From the NCBI GenBank assembly GCA_905182865.1, contig CAJJCY010000004.1:62001-126000 (forward strand): a stretch of DNA of 64,000 nt, given 5' to 3'. The DNA is from an uncultured SAR324 cluster bacterium (lineage in GTDB: Bacteria > SAR324 > NAC60-12). The notes beneath the pieces are model-generated. The model ran no database searches. It worked only from the letters and a program-made list of their open reading frames with translations, and was not told where the DNA came from. Below, in pieces: positions 18,147 to 27,866 of this stretch. Position 1 is the stretch's first letter; each line of letters opens with the position of its first letter. Both the position numbers and the translations under genes were made by a program.

Positions 18147-20087
18147 ATGTCTTACGGCTACACTGGAAAAATACTGCATGTCAACTTAACGACTAGTGAA
18201 ATTACAGTTGAAGAACCAAATGAACAGTTTTATCGGACTTACATGGGAGGGAGTGCTATGGGAATGCACTACGTCCTCAAAGAAACTCCTGCCGGAGTCG
18301 ATCCCTTAAGCCCTGACAATGTTCTGGCTTTGTGCACGGGTGTTGTAACAGGAACGCCGATTTCCGGACAGAGCCGTTTAACTTCAGTGGCAAAATCTCC
18401 GCTCACAGGCTGTATAGGAGATGCACAGGGTGGAGGATATTTTCCAGCTGAAATGAAGTTTTCTGGATTTGATGCAGTAATCATCAAGGGAAAATCTCCA
18501 AAACCGGTTTATTTGTGGATGCATCACGGTGAAGCAGAATTGAAAGATGCCGGCCATTTGTGGGGACTTACCACTGGTGATGCTGAAGATAAACTTAAAG
18601 AGGAGCTGGAGGATAAGCGTATCGAAGTTCTTCAAATTGGGCCTGCAGGTGAAAATTTAGTGCGTTTTGCTGCACTTATCAGCATGAGCAATCGAGCTAA
18701 TGGTCGTACAGGAATGGGCGCCGTTATGGGTTCAAAAAATCTGAAAGCTGTAGTTGTTCGAGGTAAACAGAAACCTACTATTGCTGATCCGGAAAGATTT
18801 AAGGCATTACAAAAATTGGGTAAAACCCTTCTTGAGCCAACGGGTATGGACGATTTTGGAAAGTATGGAACCCCTGACGTGACTAGCCCTCAAAATAAAT
18901 CTGGAGGCTTGCCAACTTATAATTTCAACAGTGGAACTTTTGATAAACATGAAGAGATAAATGGAAGGACACTTTATAATGAACACCTTCGAGGTCATGA
19001 AAAAGATGAGCAGAATCGGTTTGGAAGAGATACATGTTTCAGTTGTCAAATTAAATGTAAACGAGTTTCTCAAATTGATGAAGGCCCATATAAAACAGAT
19101 GCAAAATACGGTGGTCCTGAATACGAAACGCTTGCCACCTTTGGTAGTTATTGCGGTATTAGTAATATGGATGCAATAATTCATGCAAATGCACTGTGCA
19201 ACATGTACGGAATGGATACTATCTCCTGTGGAGCTACAATTTCCTGGGCTATGGAATGCTGGGCAGAAGGAAAATTAACTTCAGAAGATACAGGAGGAAT
19301 TGAACTGAATTATGGAAGTGCAGAAGCCATGGTTAAAATGACAGAAATGATCGCTAAGCGCGAAGGCTTTGGTAAAATACTGGCTGAGGGTTCACAGAAA
19401 GCCTCAGAAATTATTGGACGTGGAACTGAAGAATATTTAATTACGAGCAAAGGGCAGGAAGCTCCTGCGCATATGCCTCAAGTAAAACGAAGCCTGAGCG
19501 TCATTTATGCTACTAATCCATTTGGTGCGGACCATGAGTCAAGTGAGCATGATCCTGCCTACAAGGCTTATCCGGAACGTATGGAACAGATCGGTCTGAC
19601 AAATCCTCAGGAGAAATTAGCACTGAATGAAGAAATGATGCGCTTTGCAATGGTTACTCAGCACTTAAGCAGTGCCATTGACAGTCTCTCTGTTTGCGCT
19701 TTTATATTTGGTGCTTCTTTTCAACTTTATGATTCCAATCAATTAGTTGAGGTAGTTAACGCAGTTACAGGTTGGGATACAGATATCACAGAAATATTAG
19801 CAGTCGGTGAACGTCGTCTCAATATGCTGCGGGCTTTTAATTCACGAGAAGGAATAGGTCGTGAATCAGACACACTGCCTAAAAAGATGTTCAAACGTCC
19901 ACTTGAAGGCGGCAGGTCAGATGGTTATGCCTTAGACGAAAAAGAGTGGGAAGCGGCTCTGGAAGATTATTATCGGTTGTGCGATTGGGATACAAAGACA
20001 GGCCATCCTTCACTAAAAAAGATGGAATCACTGGGTCTGGGCTGGGTTGTTGCTGAGAATGAAGCTCTTTCTCAAGTTGTTACCTGA
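18147..20087 (+). CDS. aor: Aldehyde:ferredoxin oxidoreductase, tungsten-pterin family
   Basis: A 646-residue member of the AOR family, which oxidises aldehydes to carboxylic acids with ferredoxin, or reverses the reaction, at a tungsten bis-pterin centre. The N-terminal domain starts YTGKILHVNLTTSEI and includes the conserved TPISGQSRL and SPLTGCIGDAQGG segments. The [4Fe-4S] ligands are C297-x2-C300-x3-C304 with the distal Cys517. Length matches the family. A GGAG ribosome-binding site precedes the ATG. It lies 40 bases after the MoaD-like gene and 35 before a sigma-54 activator. The natural substrate cannot be read from the sequence. The gene is intact in a region where many others are broken. 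Confidence 0.93.
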   Translation: MSYGYTGKILHVNLTTSEITVEEPNEQFYRTYMGGSAMGMHYVLKETPAGVDPLSPDNVLALCTGVVTGTPISGQSRLTSVAKSPLTGCIGDAQGGGYFPAEMKFSGFDAVIIKGKSPKPVYLWMHHGEAELKDAGHLWGLTTGDAEDKLKEELEDKRIEVLQIGPAGENLVRFAALISMSNRANGRTGMGAVMGSKNLKAVVVRGKQKPTIADPERFKALQKLGKTLLEPTGMDDFGKYGTPDVTSPQNKSGGLPTYNFNSGTFDKHEEINGRTLYNEHLRGHEKDEQNRFGRDTCFSCQIKCKRVSQIDEGPYKTDAKYGGPEYETLATFGSYCGISNMDAIIHANALCNMYGMDTISCGATISWAMECWAEGKLTSEDTGGIELNYGSAEAMVKMTEMIAKREGFGKILAEGSQKASEIIGRGTEEYLITSKGQEAPAHMPQVKRSLSVIYATNPFGADHESSEHDPAYKAYPERMEQIGLTNPQEKLALNEEMMRFAMVTQHLSSAIDSLSVCAFIFGASFQLYDSNQLVEVVNAVTGWDTDITEILAVGERRLNMLRAFNSREGIGRESDTLPKKMFKRPLEGGRSDGYALDEKEWEAALEDYYRLCDWDTKTGHPSLKKMESLGLGWVVAENEALSQVVT

Positions 20088-20122
20088 GACTATAAAACAG
20101 CTGGAAAAATAAAAAAAAGACG

Positions 20123-21202
20123 GTGGAGTTTGTGTCGAATCAAAGAAGGAGGCCACTAACAGAAAAGGAATCAGTACAGGATAATTTTTGGAATCAGGAT
20201 GTACTGAGAGAAATTCACACCAGAAGCCCTCGAATGCTTCAGACCTTTGAAAAGGTCAAGTCTGTGGCACCCACTAAAACTACGGTGCTGCTTTTGGGGG
20301 ATACCGGAGTCGGTAAAGGCATGGTGGCAAAACTGATTCACCAGCACAGCAGTCGCAAAGATGAAGAATTTGTCCATGTACATTGCGGTGCATTGCCTGA
20401 CACGCTGGTTGAAAGTGAGTTGTTCGGTTATGAAAAAGGCGCCTTTACCGGTGCAGCAAAACGTAAACTGGGGCGTTTTGATAAAGCTCAGAAAGGGACC
20501 ATTTTCCTGGATGATGTTAATACAATTTCCGAAACCATGCAGATAAAACTGCTGCAGGTTTTGCAGGAACGTATTTTTCAGCGTGTAGGAGGAGAATCAC
20601 CAATTGAAGCAGATGTTCGTGTGATAGCTGCTTCAAATTCAGACTTGCAGCAACTTTGTCATGAGGGCCTTTTCCGCAAGGATCTTTATTATCGCCTCAG
20701 TGTATTCCCTCTTGAAATTCCTTCACTTCAGCAACGTTCCGAAGACATTCCGGATTGGATTGATTATCTGATTGACTGGTTCAATAAACTTTATTTTAAA
20801 GAAATACAGAGTGCAGATCCTGTTGTGGTAAAGGCTCTTCAGGAATATTCATGGCCGGGAAATATTCGAGAATTGGAAAATATAATTGAACGTGCTTATA
20901 TTCTTGAAACGTCTTCAGTGCTCAGACCGGAAAATTTTCCGCAGGAGTTTTTCACAGACACAAACAACACTGAAGAAGTTGAATTGGATATTGCCCTTAC
21001 TCTTGCTGAAGTTCGTCGTAAAAGTCTGGATTACCTTGAACGGCAGTATCTCATTAAAGTGATGACTAAACATCAGGGACGCATCAATCGGGCTTCAGAA
21101 ACTGCGGGCATTACAACCCGGCAGCTTCACAAACTTCTCAGTAAATATGGAATCCGCAAAGAAGAGTACAAGTCTGCTAATTCTGCTATTATAAAAGCTT
21201 GA
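20123..21202 (+). CDS. Sigma-54-dependent transcriptional activator lacking a sensor domain
   Basis: A 359-residue AAA+ activator with Walker A GDTGVGKG at residues 59-66, the sigma-54 contact loop GAFTGA at 106-111, Walker B GTIFLDDV, and a C-terminal Fis-type helix-turn-helix (RINRASETAGITTRQLHKLL). Only about 40 residues precede the AAA+ domain, so there is no response-receiver, GAF or PAS sensor, as in PspF. Starts at GTG 20123; GTG 20132 is an alternative. It follows aor by 35 bases and is probably the operon's regulator, but I found no convincing -24/-12 sigma-54 promoter upstream of the aldehyde dehydrogenase gene, so its target is unproven. Confidence 0.9.
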   Translation: MEFVSNQRRRPLTEKESVQDNFWNQDVLREIHTRSPRMLQTFEKVKSVAPTKTTVLLLGDTGVGKGMVAKLIHQHSSRKDEEFVHVHCGALPDTLVESELFGYEKGAFTGAAKRKLGRFDKAQKGTIFLDDVNTISETMQIKLLQVLQERIFQRVGGESPIEADVRVIAASNSDLQQLCHEGLFRKDLYYRLSVFPLEIPSLQQRSEDIPDWIDYLIDWFNKLYFKEIQSADPVVVKALQEYSWPGNIRELENIIERAYILETSSVLRPENFPQEFFTDTNNTEEVELDIALTLAEVRRKSLDYLERQYLIKVMTKHQGRINRASETAGITTRQLHKLLSKYGIRKEEYKSANSAIIKA

Positions 21203-21325
21203 GATATTTCCGAAATTAAAACTATGCGTTCTGAACTCGAAAAATCCTAATATATTCACAGGATCACTTTCAAGAAATACGAATCTTTCATTATATAAGA
21301 TTCAAATTTCAGAGGGGTGTGTGGT

Positions 21326-22843
21326 TTAGTCGGTGAAACGTTCAGTAAGTTTGAGGCGTTGAATTTTACCAGAAGGTCCTTTGGGGAGTTCGTCGAGAAA
21401 AAAGTACTTAGAAGGCGCACGGTATGCTCCCATCGCATCCAAACACAATTGTCTTAGATCTGATTCAGTTACTTCCTCACCTGGTCGAGTAGCAATTGCA
21501 GCGGCAACTGTTTGTCCGTAATCCGCATCCGGAAGCGCAAAAGCTGCTGCCTGATGGTGGGATCGGAAAGTGTATTTTCTATTTCTATTGATGATATATT
21601 TTCACCACCTTTAATAATAAGTTCCTTGAGGCGACCGGTGATAAAAATATAGCCATCAGCATCCATCTTGCCAAGATCTCCAGTACGATACCAATCGTCT
21701 GGGGTGAATGCTTCTCTGGTGGCTTGAGAATTTTTGAAATATCCCTGCATTACATTCCGGCCTTTTACTTGAATCTCGTTTTCTTCACCTGTACAAACGA
21801 CTTTTCCTTCAGCGTCCGCAATTCTCACTTCATTCCCGTAGGCAATTCCAGAAGAGCCATGTTTGTGCTTTGTTGGATCAAGTGGGTTTGAAAGCAGTGG
21901 AGCAGCTGTTTCCGTGATTCCCATTGTTTCAACAATGCTTAGTCCAAACCGACTTTCAAAGGCTTTGTGCAGTGCAGGAGGCAGTGCAGCCGAGGCCGAA
22001 CGTCCGAAACGAAAATGACCAAGTTTTGATATTAATTTTTCGTCTTTTTCCGCATTCATTAAATAAGAAAGAATCGTTGGAACGACGCTGAACCAAGTGC
22101 ATTTTTCATCAACAATCCATGACCAAAATTTTGAGGCTTGAAAGCGATCAGGTATGACCAGTCCGGAACCGCTGACCAGCGATCCCATCACAGAAACAAC
22201 TTGGGCGTTTATGTGACAGAGTGGTAACACACATAAAGTCCTGTCTTCCAATGTTAATTGATGGGCAATTTCTGTATTCCAACCTCCATAAAGCAGACTT
22301 TCGTGTGTGTGAATTACTCCCTTAGGCCGTCCTGTAGTTCCGGAAGTATAAATTAACAGGGCTGCATCTTGCGGACATGGTTTTGGAGTTGATAATTTTT
22401 CGTCACAAACTTTCCAATCTGGCCCATTTTCAGGATGAACTGGAATCAGCTGAGGTTTGTCAGAAAGTTGAGAAAGCGCTTTCTGAGCTAATTCATGATG
22501 TTGTTGATCAACAAAAAGTTTTTTAGATTCAGAATGCTCCAGAACAAATGCCAGAATATTGGCTCCGGACAACGGATTCGCCAGCAGAACCTTATATCCT
22601 CCGTACATTCCACCCAAAAATAATTCCAGGGCAGCCTGACCGTTTCCGAGCAAACCTGCAACTGGCTACATTCGGAGGAAAATCCATGTTCTTTAGATAC
22701 CGTGCAATCGATTGCACTCTTGCTTGAAATTCGCTCCATGTGTGACTGATTCCGGATTCAGGATATTTCACAAATAGACGATCTGGAGAAGTTTCAGCGT
22801 GCTGATCAATCAAACTGCGAATCGTGTGGCCTGCGGGATTCAT
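21326..22843 (-). CDS. AMP-forming acyl-CoA synthetase, frameshifted twice
   Basis: Restored, this is a member of the ANL superfamily of about 505 residues: start MNPAGHTIRSLIDQHAE, P-loop YTSGTTGRPKGV, the YRTGDLG motif, GRLKELIIKGGENIS, and the C-terminal PSGKIQRLKL with the catalytic lysine. It activates a carboxylic acid with ATP and CoA. The frame breaks near 22660 (after MDFPPNVA, resuming VAGLLGNGQAAL) and near 21560 (after SDPTI, resuming QAAAFALPDADYG). It lies 47 bases downstream of the CoA-acylating aldehyde dehydrogenase, so the pair could reduce an acid to an aldehyde through the acyl-CoA. The order matches sauS-sauT of sulfoacetate degradation, but the substrate is not provable here. 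Confidence 0.8.
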
Positions 22844-22890
22844 TCTTTCAATAGATTTGGATTTTTTTATTAAGCATTATCATTTTTAAT

Positions 22891-24302
22891 TTAACGTCCG
22901 TGTTTGTTCCAATACTCTCCGAAAATTTCTTTTTCACTTGGTTCAACAGGTGGAATTGGGTGAACAATACGGACAATGTTCAGGTAATGTCGATAGTTGA
23001 GATTTTCACTTATGGAATTACCGCCCCATGTACCGCAGCCCATTGAGAGCGAAAACGGCAATCCGTTATCGAAACTGCCTCCGGTGGCAAAACAATGTGC
23101 CTGGTTCACAATCACACGGCAAGCAGGAAGATTCAATCCTATTTGCAAAGGCCTTGATTCGTCTGTTGAGTGTAGTCCCACTGAATGCCCCTTGCCCTGA
23201 AAATCATAAATTTCCCGGACTTGTTCACATGCAGTTTCAAAATTTGAGGCACGATACACGGTTAACACCGGGCACAGTTTTTCGCCGGAAAAAGGGAATT
23301 CGAACCCCGTTCCGGTCTCTTCGACCATTAGCATTTTGACATTATTCATTTCTGAACGTTGAAGTCCAATTGCTTCCGCAATTTCTGGAGCCGACTTTGC
23401 GATTAAATCCTGATTGAGTCTGCCCTGAATCCACAAAGTGTTTTGCAGATTTTGTGTTTCTTCCAGACTCAGAAGAGTACCGCCCTCGGTTTCCAGAGCT
23501 GCTATTGCTTTGTCATAGACATCCTCTACAATCACCACGCTGTTTTCAGAAGAACAACTGGTAGCGTTGTCAAATGTTTTGGAAGCAGTTATTTTTCTTG
23601 CGGCAGAAACTAGATTTGCTGTTTCATCTATGATTGATGAAACATTGCCTGCACCAACTCCAATCGCGGGTGTACCGCTGCGGTAGGATGCGCGGACATT
23701 GTTTTGTGAACCTGTAACCACCACAAGATCAACCAATTGCATTAATTCATGAGTCGCTTCTTTGCTGACCGGTGCAGGGAGTTTCTGGATGAGGTTTTCC
23801 GGATGCCCCAAACTGCGTAAAACATCTTGCAGCAAATCCACAACTCGTTGACAAACATCGTCACCCTTTGGGCGACGGCGAGACGTACAATTGCATTGCG
23901 GCACTTTGATAGCGCATTTATAGAGTGTTGTTTAGCGGGGTGGCCCTGGGGTTGGTTGAGGGCAGCAACTGCGCCCATCGACCCCGATCGGGACGTGCTA
24001 TTTCGGTACCATAGCCTCGTTCGGGTTTCGTCACGAATGACACCAGGAAGGTCGGCGCATGTTTCAATATCGCGCATTAGTCCCAGCGTCTTGCGGTGAT
24101 TCTTGATTATTTTGTCATCTACATTTCCAAGTCCAGTATCTCGAACAGCCTGTTCCGCAAGTGAGCGGTTCGTTTTCGGCTCAAGAATTGCCCAAGCCAA
24201 TCCTGTGATTAATTCGTCAACAGTAATTTGGCTGGCCGTTTCAATTTCAGCTTGTGCCGTTTGTGCTTTACCAACAACAGTTTCAACAGAGGTTAGAGTC
24301 AT
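22891..24302 (-). CDS. CoA-acylating aldehyde dehydrogenase, several frameshifts
   Basis: The part from 22891 to about 23870 is intact and has the acylating-family motifs SKTFDNATSCSSENSVV (catalytic cysteine) and TPAIGVGAGN. The N-terminal part from 24302 (MTLTSVETVVGKAQTAQ) is also recognisable. Between about 23870 and 24005 the similarity hops through all three frames (TEIARP, TNPRATPLNNTL, NALSKCRNAIV, PKGDDVCQRVVDL), so at least three small indels occur within about 130 bases. The family interconverts acyl-CoA and aldehyde with NAD(P)H. Candidates are succinate semialdehyde, acetaldehyde or sulfoacetaldehyde (SauS). A CoA ligase gene follows. Confidence 0.8.
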
Positions 24303-24586
24303 TTTATGCTTTCGAGGTAGCCTAGGATAACTTAGCTTGCAGAGAAGCGACAGTAGAAATTTAAAATTATATGTTCGAGATTGTTGAGAAATTCCTCAAG
24401 TTAAACTTTGGTGCTACGTCCAGAATTTTTTCAACAAAACTTTAGGAAACAAATTCAACTGTGAGTCTCAGGAGCACTTATAACTTTTGCACTTTGTTAA
24501 TCGAATATATCTTAAATTCAACTAGTTGATCTCATTTATCAAGTTAATTATAAATTAAGTTAATCTCTTGTCCTAATGTTTTTTCC

Positions 24587-24644
24587 TTGACATTAATTTA
24601 AATTGTGATATTTATGTGGTTGAAATTATCACATAGTGTGATAA
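24587..24644 (+). promoter_or_regulatory. Promoter and palindromic operator of the tctCBA operon
   Basis: A perfect -35 box TTGACA lies at 24587-24592 with a weak AT-rich -10 region near 24609-24615. Just after the expected transcription start is a perfect dyad TTATCACA-TAG-TGTGATAA at 24626-24644. Such a position suits a repressor, and the TTAT...ATAA ends resemble GntR-type operators, but the regulator is not identified. The rest of the 24303-24681 gap is AT-rich and must also hold the promoter of the divergent aldehyde dehydrogenase gene. Confidence 0.55.
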
Positions 24645-24681
24645 TGGTTATAATTATTTATGATATTCTATGGAGTTTCAG

Positions 24682-25720
24682 ATGAATAAACTTAAATTGA
24701 AAAAACTGGTTAAATTTGGTTTTGCAGCATTAACAGGTATATTTGTAGCGGGTGCGGGTGTTGCGGTTGCATTTGAATGCAAGGTCAAGAACAGCAGTAT
24801 GGCTAAACCATCAGGTTTCCCCAGTCGTGCATTAACCATGATTGTCCCTTATGGACCTGCTGGGGGTTCAGGACAGGTGGCATCAGCAATGGCTGAGGGA
24901 GTTACTGGTCATTCTGGTGTTAACATTAACCGAGACCATAAACCAGGTGGATCAGGTACTGTTGGAATGACAGCTTATATGTCTGCTCCAGCGGACGGAT
25001 ATACGGTCCTTGAACATATTGATGATGCTTCATCTGCTCATGCATTGGATTCGAGTAGGCCAAACCCCTCTGTAGATTTGGTACCACTTGTTATCTCCCA
25101 AGTGACATTTCTCACAGATTTATATCCGTACCAATGAAACTCGTTTTAGTGACTGGTCCTCATTTGTAAAATTTGTCAAAGGTAAAAATGGTAAGTCAAC
25201 CATCGCCAATGTTTCCAAGGAAGGTTCTATGGAGCGGGTAACGATGAAATTCATCACCGAAAGTGCGGGTATGAAAATTCAACAGATTTCCTTTGATAAG
25301 GGTGCGCCCCGTTACGGTGCACTTCTAGGAGGACAGGTTGATGCTCTGTTCGAGCAACCCGGTGATGTCAGGAAGTTCCTTGACGCAGATAAATTCAAGC
25401 CAATCCTGACCATTTTTAACGAACGACCATCCGTTTTTGGTGATGTTCCTACTCATAAAGAAATGGGCATGAATTTTGAGCCACTATTACGCTTTCGAGG
25501 GTTTTACGTGCATGCAAATACACCATATAATCGAGTCCAATGGCTCCAATGGGCATTCCAACGTGGATATTGTCAGGATAGTTACCAAAAATTCAATGAT
25601 TCAAAATTCATGAATGTTATAGATAGTTATCGAGACACTGCAGGTGGCAGGGATTTGATTAATGCCTCGATTATTCAATATAGAAATGTTTATAAAGAGA
25701 TGGGACTTAATGTTAAATAA
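24682..25720 (+). CDS. tctC: Tripartite tricarboxylate transporter substrate-binding protein (TctC/Bug), frameshifted
   Basis: Periplasmic binding protein with a signal peptide (basic start, hydrophobic run LTGIFVAGAGVAVA) followed by the TctC/Bug signature FPSRALTMIVPYGPAGGS and the KPGGSGTVGM region. The frame breaks near 25108, after VISQVTF, and resumes as SQIYIRTNETRFSDW to the end. I prefer the ATG at 24682 over 24670 because a GGAG site at 24672-24675 overlaps the first ATG. First gene of the tctC-tctB-tctA-MFS operon. Bug proteins bind diverse small carboxylates, so the ligand is open. Confidence 0.85.
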
Positions 25721-25849
25721 TTTATCCCAATTTATTTAAATCTCTAAAACATCATCCCAAATCGTGTCCGGTGTTTTCAACCGGACACTAATCGGAACAA
25801 TAATCCAAATTAATTTTCTAAAGACAAACCATAAGGTTGAAACCTTGAT

Positions 25850-26371
25850 TTGGTTAAAAATCATCAAAAACATTTTGTTTTTTCATTTGAGTTTAATCAG
25901 GAAATTGAAATATATAAATTTGGAGCCACAGGTTGGCCCAGAGTAATTTTAGGCCTTCTTTTACTGGTAACGTTGGGTAATTTTCTCCATCTTTACAAAA
26001 AAGGTTCAGAAGCCCAGCAAGGAAGGGTTGGCATTTCTGATATTGAAGAGGAAATTACATATGATGGTATTGGTTCAATCAAGAAGTTGTTAGCAATACT
26101 GTCTCTGCCGCTCATATTTTCATGGTCGCTAAAACCAGTAGGATTCTATTCGGCGACACCTGTTTTCATCGCTCTCACAATTATGCTATTAGGTGAAAAA
26201 CGGATAAAATGGATTTTAGGAATTACATTATTCATATATTTAGTTCTGATATTATTGTTTATGGTAATCCTCAATGCTCCACTCCCTCAGGGTAATGTAT
26301 CCCCATTCTATGATTTTAGTGCGTTCATGTTGACTCTAAATACCAAACTACACCAATCACTTAATTTTTAA
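25850..26371 (+). CDS. tctB: Tripartite tricarboxylate transporter small membrane subunit TctB
   Basis: A 173-residue small membrane protein with about four hydrophobic segments in TctB arrangement, located between the binding protein and the large TctA permease. The only start in the open frame is TTG at 25850; just before it is a dyad AAGGTT-GA-AACCTT (25833-25846), whose AAGG could act as a distant ribosome-binding site. An indel at the N-terminus cannot be ruled out. It ends 7 bases before tctA. Confidence 0.75.
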   Translation: MVKNHQKHFVFSFEFNQEIEIYKFGATGWPRVILGLLLLVTLGNFLHLYKKGSEAQQGRVGISDIEEEITYDGIGSIKKLLAILSLPLIFSWSLKPVGFYSATPVFIALTIMLLGEKRIKWILGITLFIYLVLILLFMVILNAPLPQGNVSPFYDFSAFMLTLNTKLHQSLNF

Positions 26372-26378
26372 TTTACAG

Positions 26379-27851
26379 ATGGTTGATAATTTTCTTGCTG
26401 GTAGTGCAGCTCTTTTTGGAGATCCTTTCACTATTGGAATATTTATCTTTGGTGTTATAGGTGGAATGCTGTTTGGTGCCATTCCCGGGGTTAGTATGTT
26501 AACTCTTGCAGCTATATTGTTGCCATTCACAGCTAGTCTTGAGCCAGCTCAAGGCGTGATGCTATTTGCAGTAATATATTGTACAGGCACTTACGGTGGA
26601 GCTATTACGGCAATACTGTTTAATATACCAGGTGCTCCTGAAAATGCTCCAACTGCATTCGACGGGTATCCTATGACCCGCAAAGGTCAATCTGGAAAAG
26701 CAGTTGGAGCAGCAGTTTTGTGTTCTGCAATCGGTGGTGTCTCATCTGCGTTGATAATGATGGCGGCAACAGAACCTTTGGCGAACTGGGCAATCTCCAA
26801 TATAGGGCCTCCAGAAATATTTGCATTGGTATTTTTTAATCCGCTACTAATTGTATTGAGTATGTTTGCAGGTATAATTGGGGGCTTACTGGCTGGTACA
26901 CTGTTTTTAAATAACTATAGATTTGTTGCTACAAGTGGACAGTCTATAGGTGTAAATTATCTTGCTGCTGGCATAGCATTTGTTCCTGCTATTATGGGTT
27001 TTTTTGCAGTTTCTGAAATTTTCGTTCAAGCAGAAAAAAAAGCAGTTGGCATGTATAAAGCCCCAAAACTTAGTCTTGATTTCCCTACTATTTTAGAACT
27101 ATGGTCTCATAAAATTGCTGTGTTAAGATCCATGCTGGTTGGTTTTTTCTGCGGAATTCTTCCTGGAATCGGTGCAACCCTTGCGGCATTTATGGGCTAT
27201 GGTGAGGCAGTACGCTGGTCTAAAAATAAAGATTCATTTGGAAAGGGCAATATAGAAGGGGTGATATCTTCCGAAACTGCTAATAATGCTGCTACTGGAG
27301 CCGCAATGATCCCGTTGCTGGCACTCGGACTTCCAGGCGGTGCTATGACAGCATTAATGGTAGGGGTCTTTCAGATGCACGACCTGGAACCAGGTCCAAT
27401 GGTTTTTTATAATTCACCTGATTTGATATGGATTGTTTTTGCTGCAATGTTTTATGCAAATTTATCAATTCTATTCATAGGTTTAATAGAAACTAAGACG
27501 ATTTTACATCTACTAAAAATACCTTTTCAATTTTTGGCACCGATGATTTTGCTGCTGGCAAGTATTGGCTCATATATTGGACGCGGTCTGGTGCTTGATG
27601 TAATGATAATGTTTTGTACTGGAATAATGGGTTTTTTGCTAAGACGCTCAGGTTATTCTATCCCTGGAATTGTGTTAGGTATTATTCTTGGTAAAATCGG
27701 TGAACAAAATTTTGCACAAGGAATGCAGATGGTCCATTATGATGTGCTGGAATATTTATCGCGTCCAATCTGCCTGTTATTGATAATTGCCGGATTTTTG
27801 ACATTATTTACAGGTATATACAAAGCGTTGTCATATTCATTCAAGTCCTAA
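26379..27851 (+). CDS. tctA: Tripartite tricarboxylate transporter large permease TctA
   Basis: A 490-residue permease with about 11-12 membrane segments and the conserved TctA (DUF112) motifs: GAIPGVSMLTLAAILLPFT near the N-terminus, GTYGGAITAILFNIPGAPE, and GILPGIGATLAAFMGYGEA in the middle repeat. It is the cation-coupled transport subunit. Intact, with tctB 7 bases upstream and the MFS gene 15 bases downstream. Confidence 0.93.
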   Translation: MVDNFLAGSAALFGDPFTIGIFIFGVIGGMLFGAIPGVSMLTLAAILLPFTASLEPAQGVMLFAVIYCTGTYGGAITAILFNIPGAPENAPTAFDGYPMTRKGQSGKAVGAAVLCSAIGGVSSALIMMAATEPLANWAISNIGPPEIFALVFFNPLLIVLSMFAGIIGGLLAGTLFLNNYRFVATSGQSIGVNYLAAGIAFVPAIMGFFAVSEIFVQAEKKAVGMYKAPKLSLDFPTILELWSHKIAVLRSMLVGFFCGILPGIGATLAAFMGYGEAVRWSKNKDSFGKGNIEGVISSETANNAATGAAMIPLLALGLPGGAMTALMVGVFQMHDLEPGPMVFYNSPDLIWIVFAAMFYANLSILFIGLIETKTILHLLKIPFQFLAPMILLLASIGSYIGRGLVLDVMIMFCTGIMGFLLRRSGYSIPGIVLGIILGKIGEQNFAQGMQMVHYDVLEYLSRPICLLLIIAGFLTLFTGIYKALSYSFKS

Positions 27852-27866
27852 AATGTTGTCCAAAAC

